From NCBI GenBank assembly GCA_913057885.1, contig CAJXOI010000009.1, positions 1 to 11,905 of the forward strand: DNA of 11,905 nt, written 5' to 3'. Both the position numbers and the translations under genes were made by a program. Below, in pieces: positions 6,206 to 11,817 of the stretch (the stretch's first letter is position 1; every line of letters begins with the position of its first letter). This stretch comes from an uncultured Micavibrio sp. (GTDB lineage Bacteria > Pseudomonadota > Alphaproteobacteria > Micavibrionales > UBA1664). A model generated the notes under the pieces. The model was not told the DNA's origin and did not search any database. It was given only the letters and a program-made list of their open reading frames with translations.

Positions 6206-6628
6206 TTATGATCCTTTCTTATTGTGCGTTTTTTGTAAAAATTTATAGAGCTGATATGGCGTCAAAATCGTCATATGATGAAGCCCAATGATGCGTTTCA
6301 GTGTTGCAATACATGTCACGGGAAACGGTGATAAAATTCGATTCGGGGTTTTGATAGAGGGGACTTTAACAACCGTCATACCTTGATTGGCATAATATCG
6401 AGGTAAATTAAAATCGCGCGGATGGGGCAACAAACATATATCGGTCTTGTTCGCCCGTGGATCTACCAATATCCATCGTCCGTCTTGTTGCATAATCATA
6501 AAGCAATGACGAAACCCCCTGCGCAATATTTTTAGAATGCGAATATCCGTTTTATCGGAAAAAACAACCCATGTGACCTGATCGGCCTGTAAATCAATTT
6601 CTGGGGACAATGTCGGACGATTTACCAT
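6206..6628 (-). CDS. Conserved protein with permuted papain-like Cys/His pattern
   Basis: The 140-aa product looks like a family I remember from alphaproteobacteria next to phage-type genes, without an established function. Visible elements in order are a WVVFSD strand (20-25), LRRGFRHCFMIM with H41, WILVDPR with D56, PVTCIATLKRIIGL with C106, and a closing TPYQLYKFLQ helix (123-132). His followed by Asp and then a late Cys at the head of a helix is the order expected of circularly permuted NlpC/P60 or papain-like folds, which act as peptidases, amidases or thioesterases. Catalysis is inference. In a phage module it could be a maturation peptidase or a cell-wall enzyme. It overlaps the upstream gene by 7 bases and has a GGAGG site 10 bases before its ATG. 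Confidence 0.62.
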   Translation of the reverse strand: MVNRPTLSPEIDLQADQVTWVVFSDKTDIRILKILRRGFRHCFMIMQQDGRWILVDPRANKTDICLLPHPRDFNLPRYYANQGMTVVKVPSIKTPNRILSPFPVTCIATLKRIIGLHHMTILTPYQLYKFLQKTHNKKGS

Positions 6629-7014
6629 GAGCGTGCAACCTCCGCCCTTGATTGAAAATCGATAATTTGCGCTGATGGCATGGAATAAACAATGCCCTTG
6701 GCTATCAAAACCTCGGTCAGGATACCCATTGCCTCATCCCATAAACGGGATGACAAAACTTCCTTCACCCTTGTGGGGTCAGGGGCAATCATGCGTTGAC
6801 CATAATGACGCAACACACGGAAATGATTCATATCCAAGCGGCGATGACGGCGTAAACGTTCGCATACTTTCAAAATATCCGATGGCTCACACGGGCGCTT
6901 ATATAATCCCTCATTGGCGCGAATCCTTGCACCGTCTTGCCGTGCGTCATAAGACGCCATAAACCAAAACCACGCCTCTTCGGCCGTATCAAACAATGTC
7001 ACCTCATCAGCCAT
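6622..7014 (-). CDS. Conserved alphaproteobacterial hypothetical, first gene of the head operon
   Basis: The 130-aa helical protein begins FDTAEEAWFWFMASYDARQ (residues 8-26) and contains RPCEPSDILKVCERLRRHRRLDMNHF (about 40-65), then HYGQRMIAPDP. I recall close relatives across Rhodospirillales-like genomes, always as hypothetical proteins, usually paired with the Cys/His protein that follows here. The many Arg residues and helical character would suit a nucleic-acid binder, and the position first in a head operon is where a small terminase could lie, but neither is shown. An AAGGG site lies just before the ATG at 7014. The gene is transcribed from the LexA-box promoter at 7059-7087, so it is likely induced by DNA damage. 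Confidence 0.65.
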   Translation of the reverse strand: MADEVTLFDTAEEAWFWFMASYDARQDGARIRANEGLYKRPCEPSDILKVCERLRRHRRLDMNHFRVLRHYGQRMIAPDPTRVKEVLSSRLWDEAMGILTEVLIAKGIVYSMPSAQIIDFQSRAEVARSW

Positions 7015-7031
7015 CTTTTTCCCTTTCTTTT

Positions 7032-7057
7032 GTTCTATTTATGTTCTATATTTGTTC
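7032..7057. promoter_or_regulatory. Two overlapping LexA-type boxes (three GTTC half-sites)
   Basis: GTTC occurs at 7032-7035, 7043-7046 and 7054-7057, giving GTTC-N7-GTTC-N7-GTTC with exact 11-bp periodicity, so half-sites fall on one helix face. GTTC-N7-GTTC is the established LexA site of Alphaproteobacteria. The array covers the predicted start of the minus-strand head operon. The host LexA or the adjacent S24 repressor could bind it. Confidence 0.72.
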
Positions 7058-7058
7058 T

Positions 7059-7087
7059 AATAAAACATGGAACGTATATGCTGTCAA
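7059..7087 (-). promoter_or_regulatory. Promoter of the phage head operon
   Basis: On the minus strand a perfect TTGACA (7082-7087) is followed by a 17-base spacer and TTTATT (7059-7064; four of six -10 bases). The predicted start near 7052 lies inside the GTTC repeats, so a repressor bound there would block initiation. The leader to the ATG at 7014 is about 40 bases. Confidence 0.55.
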
Positions 7088-7097
7088 TCATTATTTT

Positions 7098-7111
7098 AGG
7101 ATTTTATTCCT
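7098..7111. promoter_or_regulatory. Second copy of the AGGA-N6-TCCT operator
   Basis: AGGATTTTATTCCT is an inverted repeat of AGGA/TCCT around six A/T bases. It shares 12 of 14 bases with the core at 979-992 in the capsid promoter. It sits 10 bases upstream of the -35 of the head-operon promoter and directly before the candidate -35 of the S24 gene, a position suited to controlling either. Confidence 0.6.
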
Positions 7112-7112
7112 G

Positions 7113-7141
7113 TTTACACGCGGGGGAGCCCGTGGGACAAT
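7113..7141 (+). promoter_or_regulatory. Candidate promoter of the S24 repressor, possibly leaderless
   Basis: TTTACA (7113-7118), a 17-base spacer and GACAAT (7136-7141) give a modest sigma-70 match whose start would fall at or near the ATG at 7148. No well-spaced Shine-Dalgarno exists, so a leaderless transcript like that of lambda cI from PRM is plausible. A GGAC-AATA-GTCC dyad (7135-7146) overlaps the -10. Confidence 0.35.
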
Positions 7142-7147
7142 AGTCCT

Positions 7148-7804
7148 ATGTTTTCACATGATGATATTTGGCATGCCATTGACCAATTGGCGAATAAATC
7201 TGGCTACTCAACGTCCGGTTTGGCCAAAAAGGCTGGGCTGGACCCAACCGCCTTTAACAGAAGCAAACGCATGAGCCCGGAAGGAAAACCGAGGTGGCCA
7301 TCGACAGAGAGTGTAGCCAAAATATTGGCCGTCACCGACGTGACGATGGGAGAATTTATGGCCTTTGTCCATGTCGAGAGTTATACAGTTTCCCCACGCA
7401 AAGCCCCTGCCAAAAACGCTATCCCCGTGATCGGCTGCGCCCAAGCCGGCGCAGAGGGATATTTTACCGATGCCGGATACCCACAAGGCGAAGGGTGGGA
7501 CTATGTCGACCTTCCCGGTGTCTCACCTACCGATGAGGCAGCCTATGCCTTGGAAGTAAGCGGAGATTCAATGGAACCCCTTTATCGCGATGGTGATATC
7601 ATTGTTGTTTCCCCATCATCCGGTATCCGCCGCGGTGATCGTGTGGTTGTCAAAACATCTGATGGTCAGGTCACAGTTAAAGAGTTAGCGCGGAAAACAA
7701 CATCAAAGGTTGAGTTAAAGGCCCTGAACCCCGCACACGAAGATATGAATCTCGCCCCCGAACAGGTTGAGTGGATGGCCCGTGTGTTGTGGGTCAGCCA
7801 GTAA
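7148..7804 (+). CDS. S24-family (LexA/CI-like) self-cleaving transcriptional repressor
   Basis: The 218-aa product has an N-terminal helix-turn-helix region (about residues 5-70, STSGLAKKAGLDPTAFNRSK) and a C-terminal S24 peptidase domain. All autoproteolysis elements are visible: the Ala100-Gly101 scissile bond in GCAQAGAEGYF, the nucleophile Ser141 in SGDSMEP and the general base Lys178 in VTVKEL. The Ser-Lys spacing of 37 residues equals that of E. coli LexA. The N-terminal domain is not that of LexA itself, so it is called a phage-type or chromosomal CI-like repressor. RecA-stimulated self-cleavage would lift repression after DNA damage. It is divergent from the phage head operon with operator-like repeats between, so it is the prime candidate to control that operon and itself. 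A weak hairpin and T-run (about 7779-7813) may end its transcript. Confidence 0.88.
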   Translation: MFSHDDIWHAIDQLANKSGYSTSGLAKKAGLDPTAFNRSKRMSPEGKPRWPSTESVAKILAVTDVTMGEFMAFVHVESYTVSPRKAPAKNAIPVIGCAQAGAEGYFTDAGYPQGEGWDYVDLPGVSPTDEAAYALEVSGDSMEPLYRDGDIIVVSPSSGIRRGDRVVVKTSDGQVTVKELARKTTSKVELKALNPAHEDMNLAPEQVEWMARVLWVSQ

Positions 7805-7821
7805 CGGTTTTTTCTTTTTAA

Positions 7822-7850
7822 TTTTCATGCTATGACTTTGGGGATAAAAT
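7822..7850 (+). promoter_or_regulatory. Candidate promoter for pyrE-nadK
   Basis: TTTTCA (7822-7827), a 17-base spacer and TAAAAT (7845-7850) form a fair sigma-70 match. It ends about 20 bases before the pyrE start, leaving room for the AAAGGAT ribosome site. No attenuator-like hairpin was seen. Confidence 0.4.
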
Positions 7851-7871
7851 AATAAGAGACAAAGGATAGCC

Positions 7872-8576
7872 ATGGCATTTTCCACCCCTTTTTTCGACAA
7901 AGAAACAATGACGCGCGAGGCGTCAAAAATCCTACTTCAAACCGAAGCTATTCTAGTGAACGTCGATGAACCCTTCACTTATACCTCTGGACGTAAAGGC
8001 CCTGTTTATGTTGATTGCCGTAAACTCATTGGCTTTCCGCGCGCTCGTGGCGTGCTCATGGATATGGCCGCCAGCTTATTGGCACAAGAGGTTGGTACAG
8101 AAGAAATTGACGTGTGCGCAGGAGGAGAAACCGCGGGTATCCCTTATGCCGCATTTTTATCGGAACGACTCAACCTGCCGATGGCCTACGTCCGTAAAAA
8201 ACCAAAAGGATTTGGCCGCATGGCCCAAATAGAAGGTGTCGTGAATGAAGGCGATCGCGCGATATTGGTCGAAGATTTGCAAACCGATGGCGGATCAAAA
8301 AGAGTTTTTGTCAATGCCCTGCGCGAAGCGGGAGCCATCGTCGACCATGCCTTTGTCGTTTTTCATTATGGCGTGTTCGAGGCCAGTACAAAGAATATGG
8401 AAGAATTGGGAATCAATCTTCACGCCCTCACCACATGGCCAGAAATTTTAAAAACAGCGCAAGATTTTGATTATTTTGATGCCAAAACCGCAGAATCCGT
8501 GCGTGAATTTTTGGATGATCCCGTTGCTTGGTCTGTTGCCCATGGCGGTAAAGGTGAAGAAGAAAGCGCCGCATAA
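7872..8576 (+). CDS. pyrE: Orotate phosphoribosyltransferase
   Basis: This 234-aa enzyme of pyrimidine synthesis joins orotate to PRPP to give orotidine 5'-phosphate in the cytosol. The PRPP-binding loop is clear: LVEDLQTDGGSK (132-143), an E-D variant of the usual VDD(V/L)xTTGGS. Other family elements are FTYTSGRKGPVYVDCRKL (35-52), the GGETAGIPYA loop (84-93) and the basic YVRKKPK segment (106-112) that contacts PRPP. Length is slightly above the classical 213 aa through a C-terminal helix and an acidic tail (GKGEEESAA). An AAAGGAT site precedes the ATG. nadK follows after only 5 bases, so the two are probably co-transcribed. Confidence 0.95.
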   Translation: MAFSTPFFDKETMTREASKILLQTEAILVNVDEPFTYTSGRKGPVYVDCRKLIGFPRARGVLMDMAASLLAQEVGTEEIDVCAGGETAGIPYAAFLSERLNLPMAYVRKKPKGFGRMAQIEGVVNEGDRAILVEDLQTDGGSKRVFVNALREAGAIVDHAFVVFHYGVFEASTKNMEELGINLHALTTWPEILKTAQDFDYFDAKTAESVREFLDDPVAWSVAHGGKGEEESAA

Positions 8577-8581
8577 TTACA

Positions 8582-9346
8582 ATGAACACTAAACTGCATT
8601 TTGTCGCTAGCCATACTGAAGAAGCTCAAGATGCGCTTGAGGGATTGAGTAAACATTACGGACAACATGATGTTGAAGAATGCGATGTCATTGTTCCTTT
8701 AGGCGGAGACGGGTTTTTGCTTGAGTGCCTGCACAAGCTGCATCACCATGGCCGTGCCTTTTACGGTGTGAATAAAGGATCCGAAGGATTTCTTTTAAAC
8801 GAATCAATTTCAGTCCGCCTATCGGAACGCATCCCAAAATCCCACGCTATCACACTTCATGCCTTGAATATGAATGCCAAGACAAAAGACGGAAGAGATC
8901 ATGAGGCCATTGCGTTTAACGAAGTTGCCTTATTCCGACACACAAGACAAACAGCCCATATCGGCATTAGTGTGGATGGGATTGAGCGAATAGATAAATT
9001 GGTGGCAGATGGCGTCATGATTGCAACGCCTGCGGGAAGCACAGCGTATAACCTCTCAGCCCATGGCCCTATAATACCTCTTGATGCGCCGCTATTGGCT
9101 TTGACGCCCATCAGCCCTTTTAGGCCTAGGCGATGGAGAGGCGCTCTTCTTCCACAACAGAGTGTTACTAAATTTACGGTTATTGATCCTTATAAGCGCC
9201 CAGTTAACGTATCCGCAGATTTCACAGAGATACCTGACGTGATCGAAGTGACCGTGCGTAAGAAAAATTCTGTTAAAGTCACCTTATTATTTGACCCCGA
9301 CCATGCGTTGGAAGAACGCATCATGCGTGAACAATTTATGGTGTGA
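8582..9346 (+). CDS. nadK: NAD kinase
   Basis: The 254-aa cytosolic enzyme phosphorylates NAD to NADP. Diagnostic motifs are GGDG at 41-44 (VPLGGDGFLLE), the following GVNKGSEGFLLN (62-73), AFNEVALFR with the NE pair that binds the ribose, and TPAGSTAYNLSAHGPI in the glycine-rich C-terminal domain, followed by the family's LTPISPFRPR. The length is typical of the short alphaproteobacterial form without N-terminal extension. No clear Shine-Dalgarno lies in the 5-base gap after pyrE, so translational coupling is likely. The gene is convergent with the DNA glycosylase gene, with 5 bases between stop codons and no obvious terminator between them. Confidence 0.94.
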   Translation: MNTKLHFVASHTEEAQDALEGLSKHYGQHDVEECDVIVPLGGDGFLLECLHKLHHHGRAFYGVNKGSEGFLLNESISVRLSERIPKSHAITLHALNMNAKTKDGRDHEAIAFNEVALFRHTRQTAHIGISVDGIERIDKLVADGVMIATPAGSTAYNLSAHGPIIPLDAPLLALTPISPFRPRRWRGALLPQQSVTKFTVIDPYKRPVNVSADFTEIPDVIEVTVRKKNSVKVTLLFDPDHALEERIMREQFMV

Positions 9347-9351
9347 CTTTG

Positions 9352-9969
9352 TCATATACCGCCATCTTTGATGGACCAAAGAAGAAGCGCAGCCGCCGTT
9401 TCCCGCCCTTTGAACAGATGCGCATGCGCAAGTGTTTCTTTTTCTGACGGGCGGTTTTCTTGGCCCAAATACTGTGCCAGGCCATTTTGAATGCCCAAAT
9501 CGCCATACGGCCAAACATCGTGCCGCGCCAAATTGAACATTAAATACATTTGTGCCGACCACAGACCAAACCCCTTCAAAGCCGTAATTTCGGCCACCAC
9601 TTGGTCTGTGGGCTTATCTGCCCATGACTGAATATCTATTTCTTTATCAATCACCGCCTGAGCCAGGCCACGTACATAACCGATTTTTTGACGGCTTAAT
9701 CCGCATGTACGCAATGTTTCATCATCTGCAGATATAATTGCCTGAGGGTCGCTAGCATCAAATTTATCTGAAAATTTTTGCCATAGTGATTTTGCCGCTG
9801 CTGTTGAAACTTGTTGACCAATGATAATGCGGATTAAACCTGCCATGCCATCTTCGCCACGCTCGCGATTAATTCTGCAATCTTTTGAAAAATGTTTTTG
9901 AAAAACCAAGTTATTAGTCAAAAGCCAATCAATATGATCGCGAATTACAGGATCGTCCGTCAAAAACAT
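9352..9969 (-). CDS. DNA-3-methyladenine glycosylase, AlkA/Mag type
   Basis: This 205-aa base-excision enzyme of the helix-hairpin-helix-GPD superfamily removes alkylated purines from DNA. The conserved LIRIIIGQQVSTAAAKSLW helix (45-63) is followed by the hairpin LKGFGLWSAQMYLMFNLAR (131-149) and the catalytic-aspartate segment DVWPYGDLGIQNG, in which D157 corresponds to Asp238 of E. coli AlkA. It lacks AlkA's N-terminal domain and matches the short Mag1/Mag2-like length. No cysteine-rich iron-sulfur cluster motif follows the catalytic core, arguing against an EndoIII/MutY-type enzyme. The start lies 2 bases after the stop of the purC-like gene, so the two form an operon. No LexA-type GTTC repeat was noticed upstream. 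Confidence 0.88.
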   Translation of the reverse strand: MFLTDDPVIRDHIDWLLTNNLVFQKHFSKDCRINRERGEDGMAGLIRIIIGQQVSTAAAKSLWQKFSDKFDASDPQAIISADDETLRTCGLSRQKIGYVRGLAQAVIDKEIDIQSWADKPTDQVVAEITALKGFGLWSAQMYLMFNLARHDVWPYGDLGIQNGLAQYLGQENRPSEKETLAHAHLFKGRETAAALLLWSIKDGGI

Positions 9970-9971
9970 TG

Positions 9972-10790
9972 TTATGGTCGACCTTTCGTCCCCTTTTTAA
10001 TAATCGGACGAATTTTGCGCGTTGTGTCATTGGCCAATATGTTTTCAATATTATCCCAGTTTTGTGCCTTTTTCTCATTAAAGCCCTCGCGTGGAATAAC
10101 ACCCAGCCTTGCCGCAACCTCTTGATACGATTCAAGATCGCCCATAAATGGCTTATTGGTTTTAATATCCCATAAACGCATGGAATCCGGGGATAATTCG
10201 TCCATTATCATCAAATACAGCTCACCATAATCACCATAAAGACGCCCAATCTCCATTTGAAAATCCACCAAACGAATACCTAAACCCGTCATTAAGCCAT
10301 TAAGGTAATCATTCGTGCGATAGGCAATCGTAACAATTTCTTCTAGCTCTAACGCATCTGCCCATTGAAAGGCCAATATATGATCGTCGGTCACAAGGTT
10401 GTAATCCCCTGCCCCTCTTTTTCGATAAAATTCGATAATAGGTCTTGGCAAGATTGTTCCCTCATCCAACCCCAATCTTTTCGATAAACCACCTGCAGCA
10501 ACGTTTCTGACGCGAAACACAACGTCCATCGCCTCAAGGCGCCTAACCTGCTGCTCACGCATATTGATTGACCTTAGGAAATGCGTTGGCAATCCTATGG
10601 ATTCAAGGCAAGACATAAGGTGGGCAGAAATACGGTTATTGATAATACCCTTTCCACATATCATTCCGCCCTGTCGGTCACTCGACTGACGTCTGTTATC
10701 TGTGAATGACAAAACGGCCTTATCGTCTTCCGGAGAAGAAAATAATGTTTTTGTGACACCACCAACCAATTTTGAATTTTTTGCTGTCAT
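9972..10790 (-). CDS. SAICAR synthetase (PurC) family protein with altered active-site motifs
   Basis: The 272-aa product is clearly of the PurC family, whose usual members ligate aspartate to CAIR in purine synthesis. Well-kept blocks are GKGIINNRIS (46-55), INMREQQVRR, VRNVAAGGLSKRLGLDEGT, LPRPIIEFY and DELSPDSMRLWD. Several signature positions differ from typical family members. The N-terminal GKAK loop reads GVTK (11-14), the D-D-A-T-A-F-N loop reads DNRRQSSD (31-38), the K-x-D-A-x-x-D-P loop reads RKRGAGDYN, and LVDFKLEFG reads LVDFQMEIG. It may be a divergent paralogue with other or lost activity, or a lineage-specific functional variant. TTGCAA and TATATC (10800-10828, spacer 17) give a promoter starting about 3 bases before the ATG, so the transcript may be nearly leaderless. 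It is followed by the DNA glycosylase. Confidence 0.82.
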   Translation of the reverse strand: MTAKNSKLVGGVTKTLFSSPEDDKAVLSFTDNRRQSSDRQGGMICGKGIINNRISAHLMSCLESIGLPTHFLRSINMREQQVRRLEAMDVVFRVRNVAAGGLSKRLGLDEGTILPRPIIEFYRKRGAGDYNLVTDDHILAFQWADALELEEIVTIAYRTNDYLNGLMTGLGIRLVDFQMEIGRLYGDYGELYLMIMDELSPDSMRLWDIKTNKPFMGDLESYQEVAARLGVIPREGFNEKKAQNWDNIENILANDTTRKIRPIIKKGTKGRP

Positions 10791-10842
10791 ACCGCTTGAG
10801 ATATAGGCATAGGCTAATTAAATTGCAAGTTTTATTGAACTG

Positions 10843-10881
10843 AAAAAAAGAAAAGGCACGCCTCGAAAGACAGTGCCTTTT
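10843..10881 (-). terminator. Intrinsic terminator on the minus strand
   Basis: A 9-bp stem, AAAAGGCAC with GTGCCTTTT, encloses a 13-base loop. On the minus strand it is followed by CTTTTTTT, while on the plus strand no T-run follows. It would stop transcripts coming from the AT-rich region at 10885-11215 before the purC-like promoter, implying that a minus-strand transcript exists there. Confidence 0.7.
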
Positions 10882-11219
10882 GTGATCAAATAGAAGTTAT
10901 TCTCCCTGTTTCGTTTTTTTAACAATATCTACTATTTGATATTCTAATTATTCCTATAAGAAATACTTCTATTCAATCAATTTTTTTAATTTTTCGTAAT
11001 TTTATAACTTTATTTTTGATTATAGGATAAAAACTTAGGATAATATCAATTAAAAAAGGATAAAAATTTAATATTGCGCTGCACAAAAAAAATATGGTTG
11101 CCATATAAAAAAATTGACATTGTCCGACCTGTGGGTAATTTAAAAAACAAATCAAGAACATTGTCATTTTAGAAAAATCGCCTTTGTGTTAATGACCCAA
11201 AATAAGTTATATTATTGCT
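10882..11219. other. AT-rich intergenic stretch with little coding evidence
   Basis: This very AT-rich stretch separates the purC-like gene from bolA. It contains one weak minus-strand reading frame, three AGGATAA repeats at 11024, 11037 and 11057, and long A/T runs. A TATAAC with TTGGTC 17 bases away on the minus strand (11206-11234) could start a transcript that ends at the terminator at 10843-10881. No tRNA, known riboswitch or mobile element was recognised. Confidence 0.4.
10973..11167 (-). CDS. Possible small membrane protein (doubtful)
   Basis: A 64-aa frame encodes a hydrophobic segment (about residues 21-49, with two FYP repeats) and a basic C-terminus (KNKVIKLRKIKKID). In its favour are an intrinsic terminator about 90 bases downstream on the same strand and a possible minus-strand promoter near 11206-11234. 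Against it, AT-rich DNA readily produces such hydrophobic frames, and the only ribosome-site candidate (AAAGGCG) is about 15 bases from the ATG. It may instead be part of a noncoding transcript. Confidence 0.25.
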   Translation of the reverse strand: MTMFLICFLNYPQVGQCQFFYMATIFFLCSAILNFYPFLIDIILSFYPIIKNKVIKLRKIKKID

Positions 11220-11450
11220 ATGGCGCTAGACCAAGAAACATTACAGTCTTTATTACAAGAAGGGTTGCCTGGCGCAACCGTTGAAATTCATGATGTCCGC
11301 GGTGATGGCGAACATTATGCCGCCCGTATTACTTATTCTGGATTTGCTGGCAAAAACCGTGTTCAGCAACATCAAATGGTTTATGCCGCTCTCAACGGAA
11401 AAATGGCAAATGACCTGCATGCCTTGCAAATTCAGACCGTTACACCGTAA
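11220..11450 (+). CDS. BolA-family protein
   Basis: The 76-aa protein has the BolA/IbaG fold order: an N-terminal helix (ETLQSLLQEGLPGATVEIHDV, 6-26), strands through GEHYAARITYSGF, the class-II-like loop GKNRVQQHQMVYAAL (44-58) and a final helix ending MANDLHALQIQTVTP. BolA proteins bind monothiol glutaredoxins through a shared [2Fe-2S] cluster and serve iron sensing or cluster trafficking. The invariant His, here in the QQH of the loop, is present. The partner glutaredoxin is encoded 28 bases downstream, which is the standard alphaproteobacterial pairing. No Shine-Dalgarno is visible and a TATATT -10-like hexamer lies at 11208-11213, so the message may be leaderless. Because the short loop type is closer to IbaG/BolA2, no symbol is assigned. 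Confidence 0.9.
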   Translation: MALDQETLQSLLQEGLPGATVEIHDVRGDGEHYAARITYSGFAGKNRVQQHQMVYAALNGKMANDLHALQIQTVTP

Positions 11451-11478
11451 ATAAATATAATAAAAAGAAAGAGGTAAC

Positions 11479-11817
11479 ATGGAAAATATTGTATTTGACC
11501 GTATCAAAAAAGAGTTAGAGACTGACGACGTTGTCTTATTTATGAAAGGGACACCGGTATTTCCGCAATGTGGTTTTTCCGCCGCTGTTGCGCAAATACT
11601 GGGCGTGATGGGCGTGACATACCATTCTATCGATGTGTTACAAGATTCGGATATTCGCCAAGGCATTAAAAATTATACAAATTGGCCTACTATTCCACAG
11701 TTGTACGTAAAAAATGAATTTGTTGGTGGCTGCGACATTATTCGAGAAATGTATGAAAATGGAGAGCTTCAACAGCTATTTGATGATAAGGGCGTCCAAT
11801 ACAATAAAGCCGCTTAG
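11479..11817 (+). CDS. grxD: Monothiol glutaredoxin (Grx4 type)
   Basis: The 112-aa cytosolic protein has a thioredoxin fold with the CGFS active site in the block MKGTPVFPQCGFSAAVAQIL (residues 22-41). The glutathione-binding WPTIPQLYVKNEFVGGCDI segment, with the cis-Pro TIP motif and the GGCD turn, is intact. Such glutaredoxins coordinate a glutathione-ligated [2Fe-2S] cluster as homodimers or with BolA, and deliver clusters to acceptor proteins. A GAGG ribosome site precedes the ATG. It follows the BolA-family gene and almost certainly shares its transcript. Length and motifs match the single-domain family, with no anomalies seen. The last 88 bases of the window after its stop show no recognisable gene. 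Confidence 0.95.
   Translation: MENIVFDRIKKELETDDVVLFMKGTPVFPQCGFSAAVAQILGVMGVTYHSIDVLQDSDIRQGIKNYTNWPTIPQLYVKNEFVGGCDIIREMYENGELQQLFDDKGVQYNKAA

Noticed and set aside
12..7014. Frameshift or decay in the head genes
   Set aside because: Connector, scaffold and capsid are full length with good ribosome sites and tight junctions. No internal stops or broken motifs were found.
7031..7061. Repeated GTTCTAT units as a CRISPR or satellite repeat
   Set aside because: Only three 11-bp units without distinct spacers occur, and they match LexA-type operator spacing at a promoter.
7148..7804. The S24 protein as the host LexA itself
   Set aside because: The C-terminal peptidase matches, but the N-terminal domain does not look like the LexA winged helix, so it is a separate CI/LexA-like repressor.
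11024..11063. Three AGGATAA repeats as operator or attachment sites
   Set aside because: Spacing is irregular (13 and 20 bases), the region is strongly AT-biased, and no inverted partner like TCCT is present at fixed distance.
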